Under the pieces are notes generated by a model. That model was not told the origin of the DNA, made no database searches, and saw only the letters and a program-made list of their open reading frames with translations. From positions 496,001 through 560,000 of the forward strand of contig QKWM01000001.1 in NCBI GenBank assembly GCA_003248315.1: a stretch of DNA of 64,000 bases, in the 5' to 3' direction. The translations under genes were made by a program, and so were the position numbers. The DNA comes from Streptomyces sp. SW4 (GTDB lineage: Bacteria; Actinomycetota; Actinomycetes; Streptomycetales; Streptomycetaceae). Below, in pieces: positions 19,165-31,300 of the stretch (its first letter is position 1; every line of letters starts with the position of its first letter).

Positions 19165-19712
19165 TCACCGCAGGTCGGGGGCGTATCCCGGCAGAACCCG
19201 GCGCAGGGCGCGCAGCGCGTAGTACGCGCGGGACTTCACGGTACCGGGCGGGATGCCGAGCGTTGCCGCCGCTTCCGCCACACTCGCCCCTGGAAGTACA
19301 CCAGCACCAGGACTTCACGGTGCTCCGGCGTGAGTGTCTTCACAGCCTCGCGCACGTCCAGCGCGGCGGCCGACCGCTCGGCGTGGTCGGCGCACACGCG
19401 GGCGCTCTCCAGCACCGCCTCGCCGACCTCCGGCGGCCTGGCCTGCCGGGCCCGCCGCGCGTCGATCGCGAGCCGCCGGCCGACGGTGAGCAGCCAGGGC
19501 CGTACGGAGTCGAACCCGTCGGCGCGCAGTGCCTCCGGGTGCTGCCAGGCGCGCACGAGGGTCTCCTGCACGAGGTCCTCGGCGCGCTGCCGGTCGCCGT
19601 CGCACAGCCGCAGCAGCAGCGCGAACAGGGGCCGGCCGTGCTCCCGCTGCAGCGCGGCGAGCTCGTGCTCGGCGGTGGTCACGTGGGCGAGGGTGGTGGT
19701 TCCGGCCGTCAT
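19165..19712 (-). CDS. ECF-type RNA polymerase sigma factor
   Basis: This is a small sigma factor with only regions 2 and 4. Region 2 is LFALLLRLCDGDRQRAEDLV then QETLVRAWQHPEAL and VRPWLLTVGRRLAIDARRAR. Region 4 is VKTLTPEHREVLVLVYFQG and, after a break near 19286, ASVAEAAATLGIPPGTVKSR then AYYALRALRRVLPGYAPDLR. About 180 residues, normal for the class. The start is the ATG at 19712, though a GTG 29 bases further in is also possible. The zf-HC2 anti-sigma gene downstream on the same strand is its likely regulator. Confidence 0.87.
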
Positions 19713-19943
19713 GGCCGTATGGCACCGCAGGGCGCCGCGGGGGAACAGGGTGCGCGCACGTGTGTGCGACGGGCGGTCGATCGCGTCGATGAACGGTGCG
19801 ACGAACGGTCGGCGCGCCGCGCCGGGGACCACCGGACGGGCTAAAGGGCGTGTCGGAGCCGCACGGGACGCCCGGTGCCTTCTTTCCTGATTGTGCGTAA
19901 ATACGACTTTTATGTCGGTCGATGACCACAGCGGGGTGAACGC

Positions 19944-21105
19944 ATGATCACACGCAGTCGACAGGTGGCCCTGGCGCTGACCGCCCTCCTCGCCGCGGGC
20001 GCGGCCTGCCAGGCCCGCGAGCCCGAGCCGCCGCCGCCCGCCCGGCCGGCCCCCAAGGCGCCCGACACCGGCGCGTTCACCCTGGTCGCCTCCGGGGAGG
20101 TCCTGCCGCACCAGTCGATCATCGACCGGGCGCGCCACGACGCGGGCGGCACCGGCTACGACTTCCGGCCCATGCTCGCCGGGGTGAAACACATCGTCTC
20201 CCGGGCGGATCTGGCCCTGTGTCACATGGAGACCGTCTACGGCGCGAACGGCGACTACTCCGGCTACCCGAACTTCAAGTCCCCGCCGGAGGTCGCCGCC
20301 GCCCTGGCCGCCACCGGCTACGACGGCTGCTCCACGGCCTCCAACCACACCCTGGACGACGGCGCCGCGGGCATCCGCCGCACCCTGGACGCCCTCGACC
20401 GCGCCGGCGTCCGGCACGCCGGATCGGCGCGGACGCGCGAGGAGGCGGACACCGTCACCGTCCTGCGCGCGGGCCGCGCCAGGTCGCCCACCTCGCCTAC
20501 ACCTACGGCACCAACGGCTTCCCGCTCCCCGCCGACCAGCCCTGGGCCGTCGACCTCATCGACGAGGAGAAGATCCTCGCCGACGCCGCGGCCGCCAGGA
20601 AGGCGGGCGCCGACGTGGTGGTCGTCTCCCTGCACTGGGGCACCGAATGGCAGGACGAGCCGGACGAGCAGCAGCTGCGGCTGGCCCGCCGGCTGACCGC
20701 CGCCCGCACGGAGGGCCGCCCGGACATCGATCTGATCCTCGGCACCCACGCCCACGTCCCGCAGGCCTACGAGAAGGTCAACGGCACCTGGGTGGTGTAC
20801 GGGATGGGCGACCAGATCGCCGGCGAGATGATCAACTACGAGGGTGCCCGGGACCCGCGCGGCAACCAGTCGACGATCGCCCGCTTCACCTTCGCCCGCC
20901 CGCCCGGCCCGGCGGGCGCTGGGAGGTGACGAAGGCGGAGTTCGTCCCGCAGTGGTTCGACGTGGACGCCGGCCGGGTCGTCGACCTCAACCGCGCGCTC
21001 GCCCAGGGCGCGGAGGTCACCGCCGTGCGCGACCGCATCCGCCAGATGGCGCTGAGCCGCGGCGCGGCCGAGGACGGGCTGGTGATGGGGGAGCAGGCCC
21101 GCTGA
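19944..21105 (+). CDS. CapA-family lipoprotein (PGA_cap metallophosphatase fold)
   Basis: This belongs to the CapA family, named for poly-gamma-glutamate capsule proteins and built on a calcineurin-like phosphoesterase fold. A lipoprotein signal ends LLAAGAAC. Family motifs follow in order: FTLVASGEVLPHQ, DLALCHMETVYG, YDGCSTASNHTLDDG, VVVVSLHWGTEW, DLILGTHAHVPQAYE and WVVYGMGDQIAG. Breaks lie near 20482 and 20920. No capB/capC synthetase genes are adjacent, so a role in polyglutamate is not implied; surface phosphoesterase or envelope functions are equally possible. Confidence 0.85.
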
Positions 21106-21135
21106 GCCGGGGCGGCACGGGGGCGGCCGGGCGGC

Positions 21136-21608
21136 TCAGTCGTCGCCGACGTGGTCGAGGGCCGTCAGCATGGCCCCCAGTACCCGCAGGCACGCCGTCA
21201 CCTCGGCGTCGGTCAGCTCCCCGCCGACCTGACGCAGCAGCAGGTGCTCCCGCTCCAGGACGGCGTCGATCGCCGCCCGGCCGCGTTCGGTGAGCCGGAT
21301 CAGCGGCGAGCGCCGGTGGGCGGGGTTCGGGACGCTCTCGGTCAGTCCGCCGGCCGCCGCCTCGTTGACCATGCGCTGCACGAACTGGCGGCTGATCGCC
21401 TGGGCGCGGCCCATCTGCGGCACGGTCATCGGCCCGTTGCGGTGCAGCAGGGTCAGCACGGCGCGGACGCCGACGGACAGGCCGTCGCCGGTCAGGCCCT
21501 GCTCCACGCTGCGCTGCGCGCGCCGGTAGAGCGGGCCGACCAGGTCGTACACCTCGGTGAGGCGCCGGGCGAGATCGTCCGGGGGAGGGGTGCGTCGGTA
21601 TCGGTCAC
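21136..21608 (-). CDS. MarR-family transcriptional regulator
   Basis: This is a winged-helix dimeric repressor. The recognisable core is LYRRAQRSVEQGLTGDGLSV, MTVPQMGRAQAISRQFVQRM (recognition helix region) and the wing PNPAHRRSPLIRLTERGRAA. The GTG start at 21608 gives VTDTDAPLPR, with one break near 21585 in a G run before DLARRLTEVYDLVGP. It is divergent from an alpha/beta hydrolase gene across only 57 bases filled by two palindromes, the standard layout for a MarR protein controlling itself and a detoxifying enzyme. Confidence 0.87.
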
Positions 21609-21622
21609 CCGCCCATCATGAC

Positions 21623-21667
21623 ACCTGGGTTGCCAAACCCAGGTGAAGATGACACCTTGGTTGTCAT
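21623..21667. promoter_or_regulatory. Paired MarR operator palindromes
   Basis: Two imperfectly repeated sites fill the divergent intergenic space. The first has perfect 9-base arms acctgggtt (21623-21631) and aacccaggt (21636-21644). The second has arms atgaca (21649-21654) and tgtcat (21662-21667), reaching the hydrolase start codon. They are also direct repeats of the motif atgacacctkggttg. Binding at the second site would block translation-start access and transcription together. Confidence 0.72.
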
Positions 21668-22490
21668 GATTGCTCCTGAGGATCTGCGCTACCACGCGTC
21701 CGCCGACGGCGACCTCGCCTACCGCGACACCGGCTCCGGCGACCTCGTGGTGCTGCTCCACTCCGGGTTCGTCGACCACCGGCTGTACGACGCCCAGGTC
21801 CCGGTCCTGGCCGAGCGGTACCGCGTGATCGTCCCGGACGTGCGCGGTCACGGCCTCTCGGCCAACGCCACCAAGCCCTTCCGCTGGGCGGACGACCTCG
21901 CTGGCCTGCTCCGCGACCTCGACGCCGGTCCCGCCGTGCTCGTCGGTGTGTCGATGGGCGGCGGCATCGCCACCGACACCGTCCTGGAGTACCCGGAGCT
22001 GGTCCGCGGGGTCGTCGCCTGTGGCGCGGCGACCAGCGACTTCCGGTACACCGACCCGTGGTACGAGGAGATCCAGGCCGAGTACGCGCGCACCCTGGCG
22101 GCCGGCGACCTCGACGGCTGGCTGGCCGCGTTCCTGCGCGTGGCCCACGGCCCCCACCGCGACGCGGGCGACATCGACCCGGACATCGGGCGGCGCCTGC
22201 GCGAGATGGCCCTGCACACCATGGGCAAGCACCGTCCGGGCGAACCCGACTTCCACGTGCCCATGGCCGACACCTGGACCCGTGTGCCGAAGATCGACGT
22301 GCCCGTGCTCGCCGTCAACGGCTCACTGGAGCCGGACGACCTCAAGAGCGCCGCCGAACGCCTCGTCCGCGCGGTCCCGGACGGGCGCTCGGTGACCGTC
22401 GACGGCGCCGGCCACTACGTGAACCTGGAGCGGCCCGCGCAGTTCGAGGCCGTCCTGCTGGACTTCCTCCGCACTCTCGGGCGGCCGTGA
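21666..22490 (+). CDS. Alpha/beta-fold hydrolase under MarR control
   Basis: This is an intact cytoplasmic hydrolase of about 274 residues. The family features are LVVLLHSGFVDHRLYD (oxyanion region), VIVPDVRGHGLS, the nucleophile elbow GVSMGGGIA, VPVLAVNGSLEPDDL (acid) and GAGHYVNLERP (catalytic His). The chosen ATG gives MIAPEDLRYHASADGDLAYR; an upstream start near 21618 would run through the operator and is unlikely. No clear ribosome binding site precedes the ATG, so the mRNA may be leaderless. The substrate is unknown. Confidence 0.85.
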   Translation: MIAPEDLRYHASADGDLAYRDTGSGDLVVLLHSGFVDHRLYDAQVPVLAERYRVIVPDVRGHGLSANATKPFRWADDLAGLLRDLDAGPAVLVGVSMGGGIATDTVLEYPELVRGVVACGAATSDFRYTDPWYEEIQAEYARTLAAGDLDGWLAAFLRVAHGPHRDAGDIDPDIGRRLREMALHTMGKHRPGEPDFHVPMADTWTRVPKIDVPVLAVNGSLEPDDLKSAAERLVRAVPDGRSVTVDGAGHYVNLERPAQFEAVLLDFLRTLGRP

Positions 22491-22546
22491 CGTTCGGGTG
22501 GCCGTGACCGGCCGGCGGCCGCGATGCCCCGGCCGCCGGGCTCCGG

Positions 22547-23959
22547 CTAGCGGCGCGCCAGCACCGACCTGCGGTACGAGTAGCCGAAGTAGATCACCAG
22601 GCCGACCGCGAACCACACGGCGAACCGCGCCCAGGTCTGCCACTGCAGGAAGGTGATCAGCCAGATCGAGAAGACGATGCCCACCGCCGGCACCACCGGC
22701 ATCCACGGCGTGCGGAACGTGCGCGGCAGGTCCGGCTGCCGGTAGCGCAGCACGATCACCGCCGCGCACACCACCACGAACGCCAGCAGGATGCCGATGT
22801 TGGTCAGCTCGGCCGCCTCGCCGATCGGCAGGAACCCGGCGATCAGCGCCGAGGCGACCCCCACGATCCACGTCACCCGGGTCGGGACGTGCCGCGTCGG
22901 GTGCGTCTTGGCGAACCACTGGGGCAGCAGCCCGTCCCGGGACATCGAGAACCACACCCGGGTGACACCCAGCATGAACGTGAACATCACCGTGAGGATG
23001 CCGATGATCGCGCCCACCGCGATCACGTTCGCCAGCCCGTCCAGGCCCACCGACTCGAACGCCGTGGAGAAGCCGCTCTCCTTGTCGATGTCCCGGTAGT
23101 TCTGCATGCCCGTCAGGACCAGGCAGGCCGCCACGTACAGCACCATCGAGATCACCAGCGAGTAGATGATCGCCTTCGGCATGTGCCGCTGCGCGTCCTT
23201 CGACTCCTCCGCGGCCGTCGACATCGCGTCGTAGCCGAACACCGCGAAGAACACCGTCGCCGCGCCGGTGAACGCGCCGCCGACGCCGTAGGGGAAGAAG
23301 GGGTTGTAGTTCGCCGTGTCGATGTGGAAGACGCCGACCGCGATGACCAGCAGCACCACCAGCACCTTGAGCACGACCACGACCATCTCGAAGCGGGCCG
23401 CGTTCTTGATGCCGAGGGTCAGCAGATAGGCGATGAGCAGGCACAGCACCGCCGCGAACAGGTCGATGCGATGCCCTTCGCCGGTGCCGGGCGCGCCCAG
23501 CATCCAGTTCGGCAGGTCGGCGCCCATCTCACCGACCAGGAAGCTGAAGTAGCCCGAGATGCCGATGGCGACCACCGCCACGATCGCCGTGTACTCCAGC
23601 AGCAGGTCCCAGCCGATGAACCAGCCCGCCAGCTCGCCCAGCACCGCGTAGCCGTAGGTGTAGGCGGAGCCCGCCTTCGGGATCAGACCGGCGAACTCGG
23701 CGTACGACAGCGCCGCCGCCGCGCTCGCCACACCGGCGATGAGGAAGGAGACCAGCACCGCCGGACCGGCCGTGCCGTTGGCGACCGTACCGGCCAGCGT
23801 GAAGATGCCGGCGCCGATGATGCCGCCGACACCGATCGCGGTCAGCTGCCACAGCCCGAGCGAGCGCTCCAGCCGCGTGCCCTCACCGACTTCCGTCTCC
23901 TCGATGTGCTCGATGGGTTTGCGGCGGAGAATCCCCTCGCCCATGCGGAACCCGGCCAT
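22547..23959 (-). CDS. APC-family amino acid permease (cationic amino acid transporter type)
   Basis: This is an intact 12-14 helix membrane transporter of about 470 residues. It opens with a cytoplasmic leader MAGFRMGEGILRRKPIEHIE, then the conserved helix 1 LTAIGVGGIIGAGIFTLAG, and SYAEFAGLIPKAGSAYTYGY, WFIGWDLLLEYTAIVAVVAI, FFAVFGYDAMSTAAEESKD and RTFRTPWMPVVP. These match the YfnA/CAT (lysine-arginine type) subfamily. The start is set by GAGGTG located 8 bases upstream; a longer frame reaching 24043 lacks such support. Substrate is predicted, not shown. Confidence 0.88.
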   Translation of the reverse strand: MAGFRMGEGILRRKPIEHIEETEVGEGTRLERSLGLWQLTAIGVGGIIGAGIFTLAGTVANGTAGPAVLVSFLIAGVASAAAALSYAEFAGLIPKAGSAYTYGYAVLGELAGWFIGWDLLLEYTAIVAVVAIGISGYFSFLVGEMGADLPNWMLGAPGTGEGHRIDLFAAVLCLLIAYLLTLGIKNAARFEMVVVVLKVLVVLLVIAVGVFHIDTANYNPFFPYGVGGAFTGAATVFFAVFGYDAMSTAAEESKDAQRHMPKAIIYSLVISMVLYVAACLVLTGMQNYRDIDKESGFSTAFESVGLDGLANVIAVGAIIGILTVMFTFMLGVTRVWFSMSRDGLLPQWFAKTHPTRHVPTRVTWIVGVASALIAGFLPIGEAAELTNIGILLAFVVVCAAVIVLRYRQPDLPRTFRTPWMPVVPAVGIVFSIWLITFLQWQTWARFAVWFAVGLVIYFGYSYRRSVLARR

Positions 23960-24070
23960 GCGCCTCACCTCTTTGTGATCGGCAAACGGCTGACGGGGGA
24001 TCATGATGGCGCACCGACGACCGTCACGGAAGCCACGACGCACCGGCCCGCGGGTGCCCGAAAGCGCCCC

Positions 24071-24116
24071 GAGACCAGGCAGGGCCGTCCGCTGGCACCC
24101 CCTAGGGGGGGGTCTC
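24071..24116 (-). terminator. Hairpin downstream of the universal stress gene
   Basis: Outer arms gagacc (24071-24076) and ggtctc (24111-24116) enclose a 12-base palindrome ccccctaggggg (24098-24109). The structure starts 21 bases past the stop of the stress-protein gene in its direction of transcription. There is no T tract, as is common in this GC range. Confidence 0.4.
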
Positions 24117-24136
24117 GCCGATCATGCCGGGCTCCC

Positions 24137-24601
24137 CTAGGGCACCACCGTCACCGGCCAGCGGCCCGCCTTCACCAGGCGCACCGCGACGGACCCCACG
24201 ATGCGGTGCCCGGCCTGCTCCGAGGCGCCCACCACCACCGCGTCCGCCTTCAGCTCGTCGGCCGCCTTCACCAGCCCGTTGTACGGATCGCCACGGAAGG
24301 TGTGGAATTCCCAGCGCACCTCGAATATCCCCCGCACCCGTTCGGCCGCCGCCCGGATCTGCGCCACCAGGTCCTCGGCGATCTCCTCGGTCGTGTCCGT
24401 CACCGGCGCCCCCAGCGCCGCGCCCGCCGCCAGCACCGGCTGCACGTACACGACGGCGAGCAGGGCCCGCTGCCGGCGGGCCAGACCGCCGGCGTAGGCC
24501 GCCGCGCGGAGCGAGGAGTCCGACCCGTCCACCCCGACGACGATGACCTTCGGCCCGTCCGTGCCCCGTTCGAACCGATGTGAGTGCTGCGCTTCCGTCA
24601 C
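24137..24601 (-). CDS. Universal stress protein (UspA family)
   Basis: This is an intact single-domain Usp of 154 residues. It has the N-terminal strand [20 protein letters not shown] with the nucleotide-contacting Asp, [11 protein letters not shown], and the C-terminal ATP-binding signature [20 protein letters not shown] then [15 protein letters not shown] (GxxG...GS pattern), so it is probably of the ATP-binding subgroup. It is divergent from lysX with about 90 bases between starts. Confidence 0.9.
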   Translation of the reverse strand: MTEAQHSHRFERGTDGPKVIVVGVDGSDSSLRAAAYAGGLARRQRALLAVVYVQPVLAAGAALGAPVTDTTEEIAEDLVAQIRAAAERVRGIFEVRWEFHTFRGDPYNGLVKAADELKADAVVVGASEQAGHRIVGSVAVRLVKAGRWPVTVVP

Positions 24602-24691
24602 GCCGCGAGGCTATCGGACCCCGCCCGCCCGGCTCCCACCGCCGCGACGCTCGACGGGCGCACCGCCGCGGGCCTTCCTACAGTCGGAACC

Positions 24692-27969
<3,278 letters not shown>

Positions 27970-28057
27970 GCCCCGGCTGTGCGCCGGTCGGGTCAATTCA
28001 TGCCGCCGCCCCGGTGTTGCACTGGTGCGTCGGCCCGCCCCGGGCGACTGATGAGTC

Positions 28058-28890
28058 ATGAAGAAGGATCAGTTGCTCACGCGCCGCCGCGCGCTGCTCG
28101 CCGGGGCCGCGGCCGTCGGAGCGGCCGGTACCGCCGGGTTGTTCGCGACGGGGCCGGGCAGGACGCCGCCCGCCCGGCCGCGCCCGCCGCCGGCCCTCAG
28201 GCGCGCAGCGCCCTCGGGCCCTCCGCCTACCGGCTCCAGCCCATGACCGGCTACGGACCGCCGCGCGCCGCGCCCGGCCGCACCCCGGTGCGGCGCGAGC
28301 CCCTGCTGCGCGTGTCCGGGCGGGGCCGCACCATGGTGCTGACCTTCGACGACGGCCCCGACCCCCGCTACACCCCGGACATCCTCGACACGCTCGCCAC
28401 CTACGAGGTGCGCGCGATGTTCTTCGTCTGCGGCGAGATGGCCACCGCCCACCGTGACCTGCTGGCCCGGATGGCCGACGACGGGCACGTCGTCGGCAAC
28501 CACACCTGGTCCCACCCCTGCTGACCCGGCTCACCCGCGGCCGCATCCGCAGCGAGATGGAACGCACCAGCGACCTCGTCGACCGGGTCTGCGGGGAGCC
28601 GCCCCGCTGGTTCCGCGCCCCCTACGGCGCCTGGAACCGCGCCGCGTTCCAGCTCGGTGCCGAACTCGGCATGGAACCGCTCGCCTGGACCGTGGACACC
28701 CTCGACTGGACCACCCCGGCACCCGCACCATCGTCGACCGGGTCGAGGACGGCGCCGCCCCCGGTGTCGTGGTCCTCTCCCACGACGCCGGGGCGACCGC
28801 TCGCAGAGCGTGCGCGCCCTGCGCTCCTACCTTCCGCGGCTCCTGGACGACGGCTACCACATCACCGTGCCCCGCCGGCAGTACCTGTAG
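28058..28890 (+). CDS. Secreted CE4 polysaccharide deacetylase
   Basis: This metal-dependent deacetylase of chitin, peptidoglycan or related polymers carries a signal with LTRRRALLAGAAAVGAAGTA, possibly twin-arginine type. NodB-domain motifs follow in order: LTFDDGPDP (catalytic Asp and metal Asp), NHTWSHP (metal histidines), RAPYGAWN, WTVDTLDW and VVLSHDAG. Breaks near 28170, 28518, 28722 and 28795 interrupt an otherwise complete protein of about 278 residues. It lies 88 bases after lysX in the same direction, so both may serve envelope modification. Confidence 0.88.
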
Positions 28891-28920
28891 CGGCCGGCGC
28901 CCGCCCGGCCGGGAACGCGC

Positions 28921-29589
28921 TCAGCGGATCTCGGTCAGGCGGGCGAAGGCGACGACGTTCCCGGCGTACCCCTCCTGCTTGGAGAAGCCACCGCCGCAGG
29001 TGATGACCCGCAGCTCCGGGTGCCCCTTCGAGGCGTACACCCGGTCGCCGGGGAAGTCGTTCTTCTCGAAGACCTCGATGGCGTAGATCTCGAACACGGC
29101 CGTCTTCCCGTCCTCGCGGGAGACCTCCACCTTGTTCCCCTGCTTCAGCGCCCCGAGCCCGTAGAACACGGCGGGGCCCTGCTGGTTGTCGACGTGGCCG
29201 ACCACGACGGCCGTGCCCTTCTCGCCGGGCGTCACCGCGGCGGTGAACCAGCCCGCCAGGTTCGGGTCCTCCGGCGGCGGCGCGTCGACCCACCCTTCCG
29301 CGTCCAGGCCGACCGGCATGATGGGCGCGTCGACCTGGATGGCGGGGATCCGGACCCGGTCGGGCACGGAGTACGGCAGCGGCTGCAGGCCCGCGGCCAC
29401 GGTGACGTCCTCGGCGGCGCGGCGGCTGTCCGCGGAGGCCGCCGACGCCGGCTGCGGCGGGCCCACGTCGAACTCGCCCGAACCGTTGCGAATGAGCGCC
29501 AGACCGGTGAGCAGCACCAGCGCTATCACGCCCCACGGAGCACGCTTCCGCCGCCGCTCCTCCTCTTCGGCCAGCTCGGACGCAGACAT
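28921..29589 (-). CDS. Class F sortase
   Basis: This is an intact 222-residue membrane-anchored transpeptidase. A charged cytoplasmic start (MSASELAEEEERRRKRAPWG) is followed by the anchor VIALVLLTGLALI. The sortase barrel then has VRIPAIQVDAPIMPVGLDAE, the catalytic His in VVVGHVDN, the catalytic Cys in RVITCGGGF and the catalytic Arg in VVAFARL. It is convergent with the deacetylase and divergent from a small secreted protein whose C-terminal tail resembles that of another neighbour (30510-31079), making these two candidate clients. Neither has LPxTG, so the substrate motif is open. Confidence 0.9.
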   Translation of the reverse strand: MSASELAEEEERRRKRAPWGVIALVLLTGLALIRNGSGEFDVGPPQPASAASADSRRAAEDVTVAAGLQPLPYSVPDRVRIPAIQVDAPIMPVGLDAEGWVDAPPPEDPNLAGWFTAAVTPGEKGTAVVVGHVDNQQGPAVFYGLGALKQGNKVEVSREDGKTAVFEIYAIEVFEKNDFPGDRVYASKGHPELRVITCGGGFSKQEGYAGNVVAFARLTEIR

Positions 29590-29923
29590 TCGACATCCCC
29601 TCTCGACACGGCCGTCGCCATGTCATTCGCGCATGGGAAAACGCTAAGTGCCCGAGCCTCGACCGGCGACGGGGGCGGATGCGAACGGGTGGTCCGTGCC
29701 CCCTGCGGTGCGCCATCCGAGGCGCGGCCCGCAGGATTTTTCTGACGGTCCGTGACCTGCGGCGATGTCGGCTCCCGCGGCCCCGCCCGCCCGCCCGCGC
29801 TCACCAGGACGGACCATCGCCGAAATGCGGGCGCACGCAGGGCATCTGAGGGTCTTTCTCGGAGGCGCTTTCTCGCCGATCGACCGGGTACGGGTCCCGG
29901 GGGCGCCTTCCGCGGAGGATCAC
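29590..29923. other. Intergenic region between sortase and secreted-protein genes
   Basis: No gene is supported in these 334 bases. Features are: a GAGGGGATG ribosome site for the sortase at its left edge, a 7-base inverted repeat ggtccgt/acggacc spanning about 29746-29815, a gggtac at 29886-29891 that could be a stress-sigma -10 element (no convincing -35), and gcggagg before the ATG at 29924. Confidence 0.5.
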
Positions 29924-30417
29924 ATGCGCAACTCTCGTGCCCTGGCGGCCGCAGGCGCCGCGGTCGCTGTCCTCGGACTCGCCGCCCCCACGGCCAGCGC
30001 GGGCGGCGACCACCAGACGCCCCACAACATCGTCGCGCTGCCCAGCGTCATCGCCCGCGGCGGTCAGATGACCGTCACGGTCGACGGCTGCCCGAACGGC
30101 GGCACGATGACCTCGGACGCCTTCCCGAGGACCCACCTCACCCCGGTCAAGGGGCCAACGACACCTCCAAGGGCATCGCCACCATCGACCGGAACGCCCG
30201 CCCCGGCTCGCACGACATCACCGTCAACTGCTCGGGCCGGCGGCTGACGAAGCCCGCCGCGTTCACCGTCATCGGCGGTGTCCAGGGCGGTCTCGGCGGC
30301 AGCAGCTCCAGCGGCGCCACCCCGACCGACATCGCCATCGGCGGCGGGCTCGTCGCCGCGGCCGTAGCCGGCGGCGGCCTGTTCTGGATGCGCCGCCGGG
30401 CCGAGCGCCGCGTCTGA
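29924..30417 (+). CDS. Small secreted Ig-like protein with C-terminal GVxxGxGGS-TM-Arg tail
   Basis: This secreted protein of unknown function has about 165 residues. The signal peptide is MRNSRALAAAGAAVAVLGLA ending TASA. A beta-rich domain with two cysteines (TVDGCPNGG and ITVNCSGRR) follows, interrupted by one break near 30150. The tail is GVQGGLGGSSSSG, then the membrane segment IAIGGGLVAAAVAGGGLFWM and the basic end RRRAERRV. The ribosome site is gcggagg. The same architecture appears in the convergent gene at 30510-31079. A cell-surface protein retained or anchored by its tail is the best reading. Confidence 0.72.
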
Positions 30418-30442
30418 CCGCACCACGGCGTCACCGTCGTCA

Positions 30443-30489
30443 CAGGGCTTCGCCCCGGACCCCCGCAGGGGACCCGGGGCGAAGCCCTG
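30443..30489. terminator. Strong bidirectional terminator between two convergent genes
   Basis: A perfect 16-base stem, cagggcttcgccccgg (30443-30458) with ccggggcgaagccctg (30474-30489), contains a second small stem cccc/gggg in its loop. It sits midway between the stops of the two related secreted-protein genes. Confidence 0.85.
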
Positions 30490-30509
30490 AGCACGCGGCG
30501 CCGGTGCCG

Positions 30510-31079
30510 TCAGGCGCCCTCCTCGCCGTCCCGGCGGCGGGAGAAGTGGTACGCCGCCCCGACCGCGCCGGCGATGAGCGCGGCGCCCAGACCGATGTTC
30601 CCGAGGTCGAAGCCCGCGACGCTGCCGCCCTCACCGGCGTGCACGCCCTTCTGCGGGTGCTTGTGGTGGTCGTCGGGGTGGTGCGGATGGTGCGTCGGGT
30701 CGGCCGGCGAGTGCGTGGGGGAGGGGCTCGGGCGGCCGCCGGCGATGGTCAGGCTGGTGGTCCCGGTCGCCCCGTCGCAGGTGAACGACACCTGGTAGAC
30801 CGCGCCGGGGCGGGCGTCCCAGTCGACGACCGCCTTCGCCGACGTCTGCCGGGGCGGGATGGTGACCCGGTCGAACACCGGGGAGGTGACCGTCGCGGGC
30901 CCCTTGCAGCCGCCGTCGCGGTCCACCCGCAGCGTGACCTCGCCGCCCGGGGCGACCGTGGAGGGCAGCACGCTGAAACCGAACGGCGTGACGTTGTCCA
31001 TGGCCGCGTTGGCCGGGACACAGGCCGACAGGGCACAGGCGCCGAGCAGGGCGACCGAAGCGACGGGTATCGCGCGCAT
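30510..31079 (-). CDS. Secreted Ig-like protein with GVxxGxGGS-TM-Arg tail
   Basis: This intact protein of 189 residues is related in plan to the one at 29924-30417. The signal ends LLGACALSACVPANA, which could be cut as a lipoprotein (LSAC) or by signal peptidase I after ANA. The beta-rich domain has two cysteines (DGGCKGP and SFTCDGA) and PGGEVTLRVDRDGGC. A His/Pro linker (THHPHHPDDHHKHP) leads into GVHAGEGGSVAGFDLGN, the membrane segment GLGAALIAGAVGAAYHF and SRRRDGEEGA. The ribosome site is ggagg. The His-rich linker could bind metal; this is inference. Confidence 0.75.
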   Translation of the reverse strand: MRAIPVASVALLGACALSACVPANAAMDNVTPFGFSVLPSTVAPGGEVTLRVDRDGGCKGPATVTSPVFDRVTIPPRQTSAKAVVDWDARPGAVYQVSFTCDGATGTTSLTIAGGRPSPSPTHSPADPTHHPHHPDDHHKHPQKGVHAGEGGSVAGFDLGNIGLGAALIAGAVGAAYHFSRRRDGEEGA

Positions 31080-31300
31080 GGTGGATCCTCCGGGTCCCGA
31101 GGAGCAGCTGCGGACCTCTTCCGCTCGCGTCGGACATGCACCTCGATGCCCGAAACGCTAGGAAGGCGCGCGCACCGGCGCGATCGCAGTCGCGCGAACG
31201 GGGCAAGCGTGTGGGCCGCACAGGGGACGGGGCTGGTACGACCGGGGGACGGCCCCGGCGTGTCGGGTACCGCCCCCGTGCCTCCTCCGCCGGACGGGCG

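Noticed and set aside
19944..21105. A polyglutamate capsule operon
   Set aside because: Only the CapA-like protein is present; no CapB/CapC ligase genes occur nearby.
23960..24043. Upstream start for the amino acid permease adding 28 residues
   Set aside because: The extension is basic and non-conserved in appearance, while GAGGTG correctly spaced before 23959 supports the shorter start.
28921..31079. LPxTG sorting signals in the sortase-linked proteins
   Set aside because: No LPxTG or close variant is present before the C-terminal helices; only the GVxxGxGGS motif is shared.
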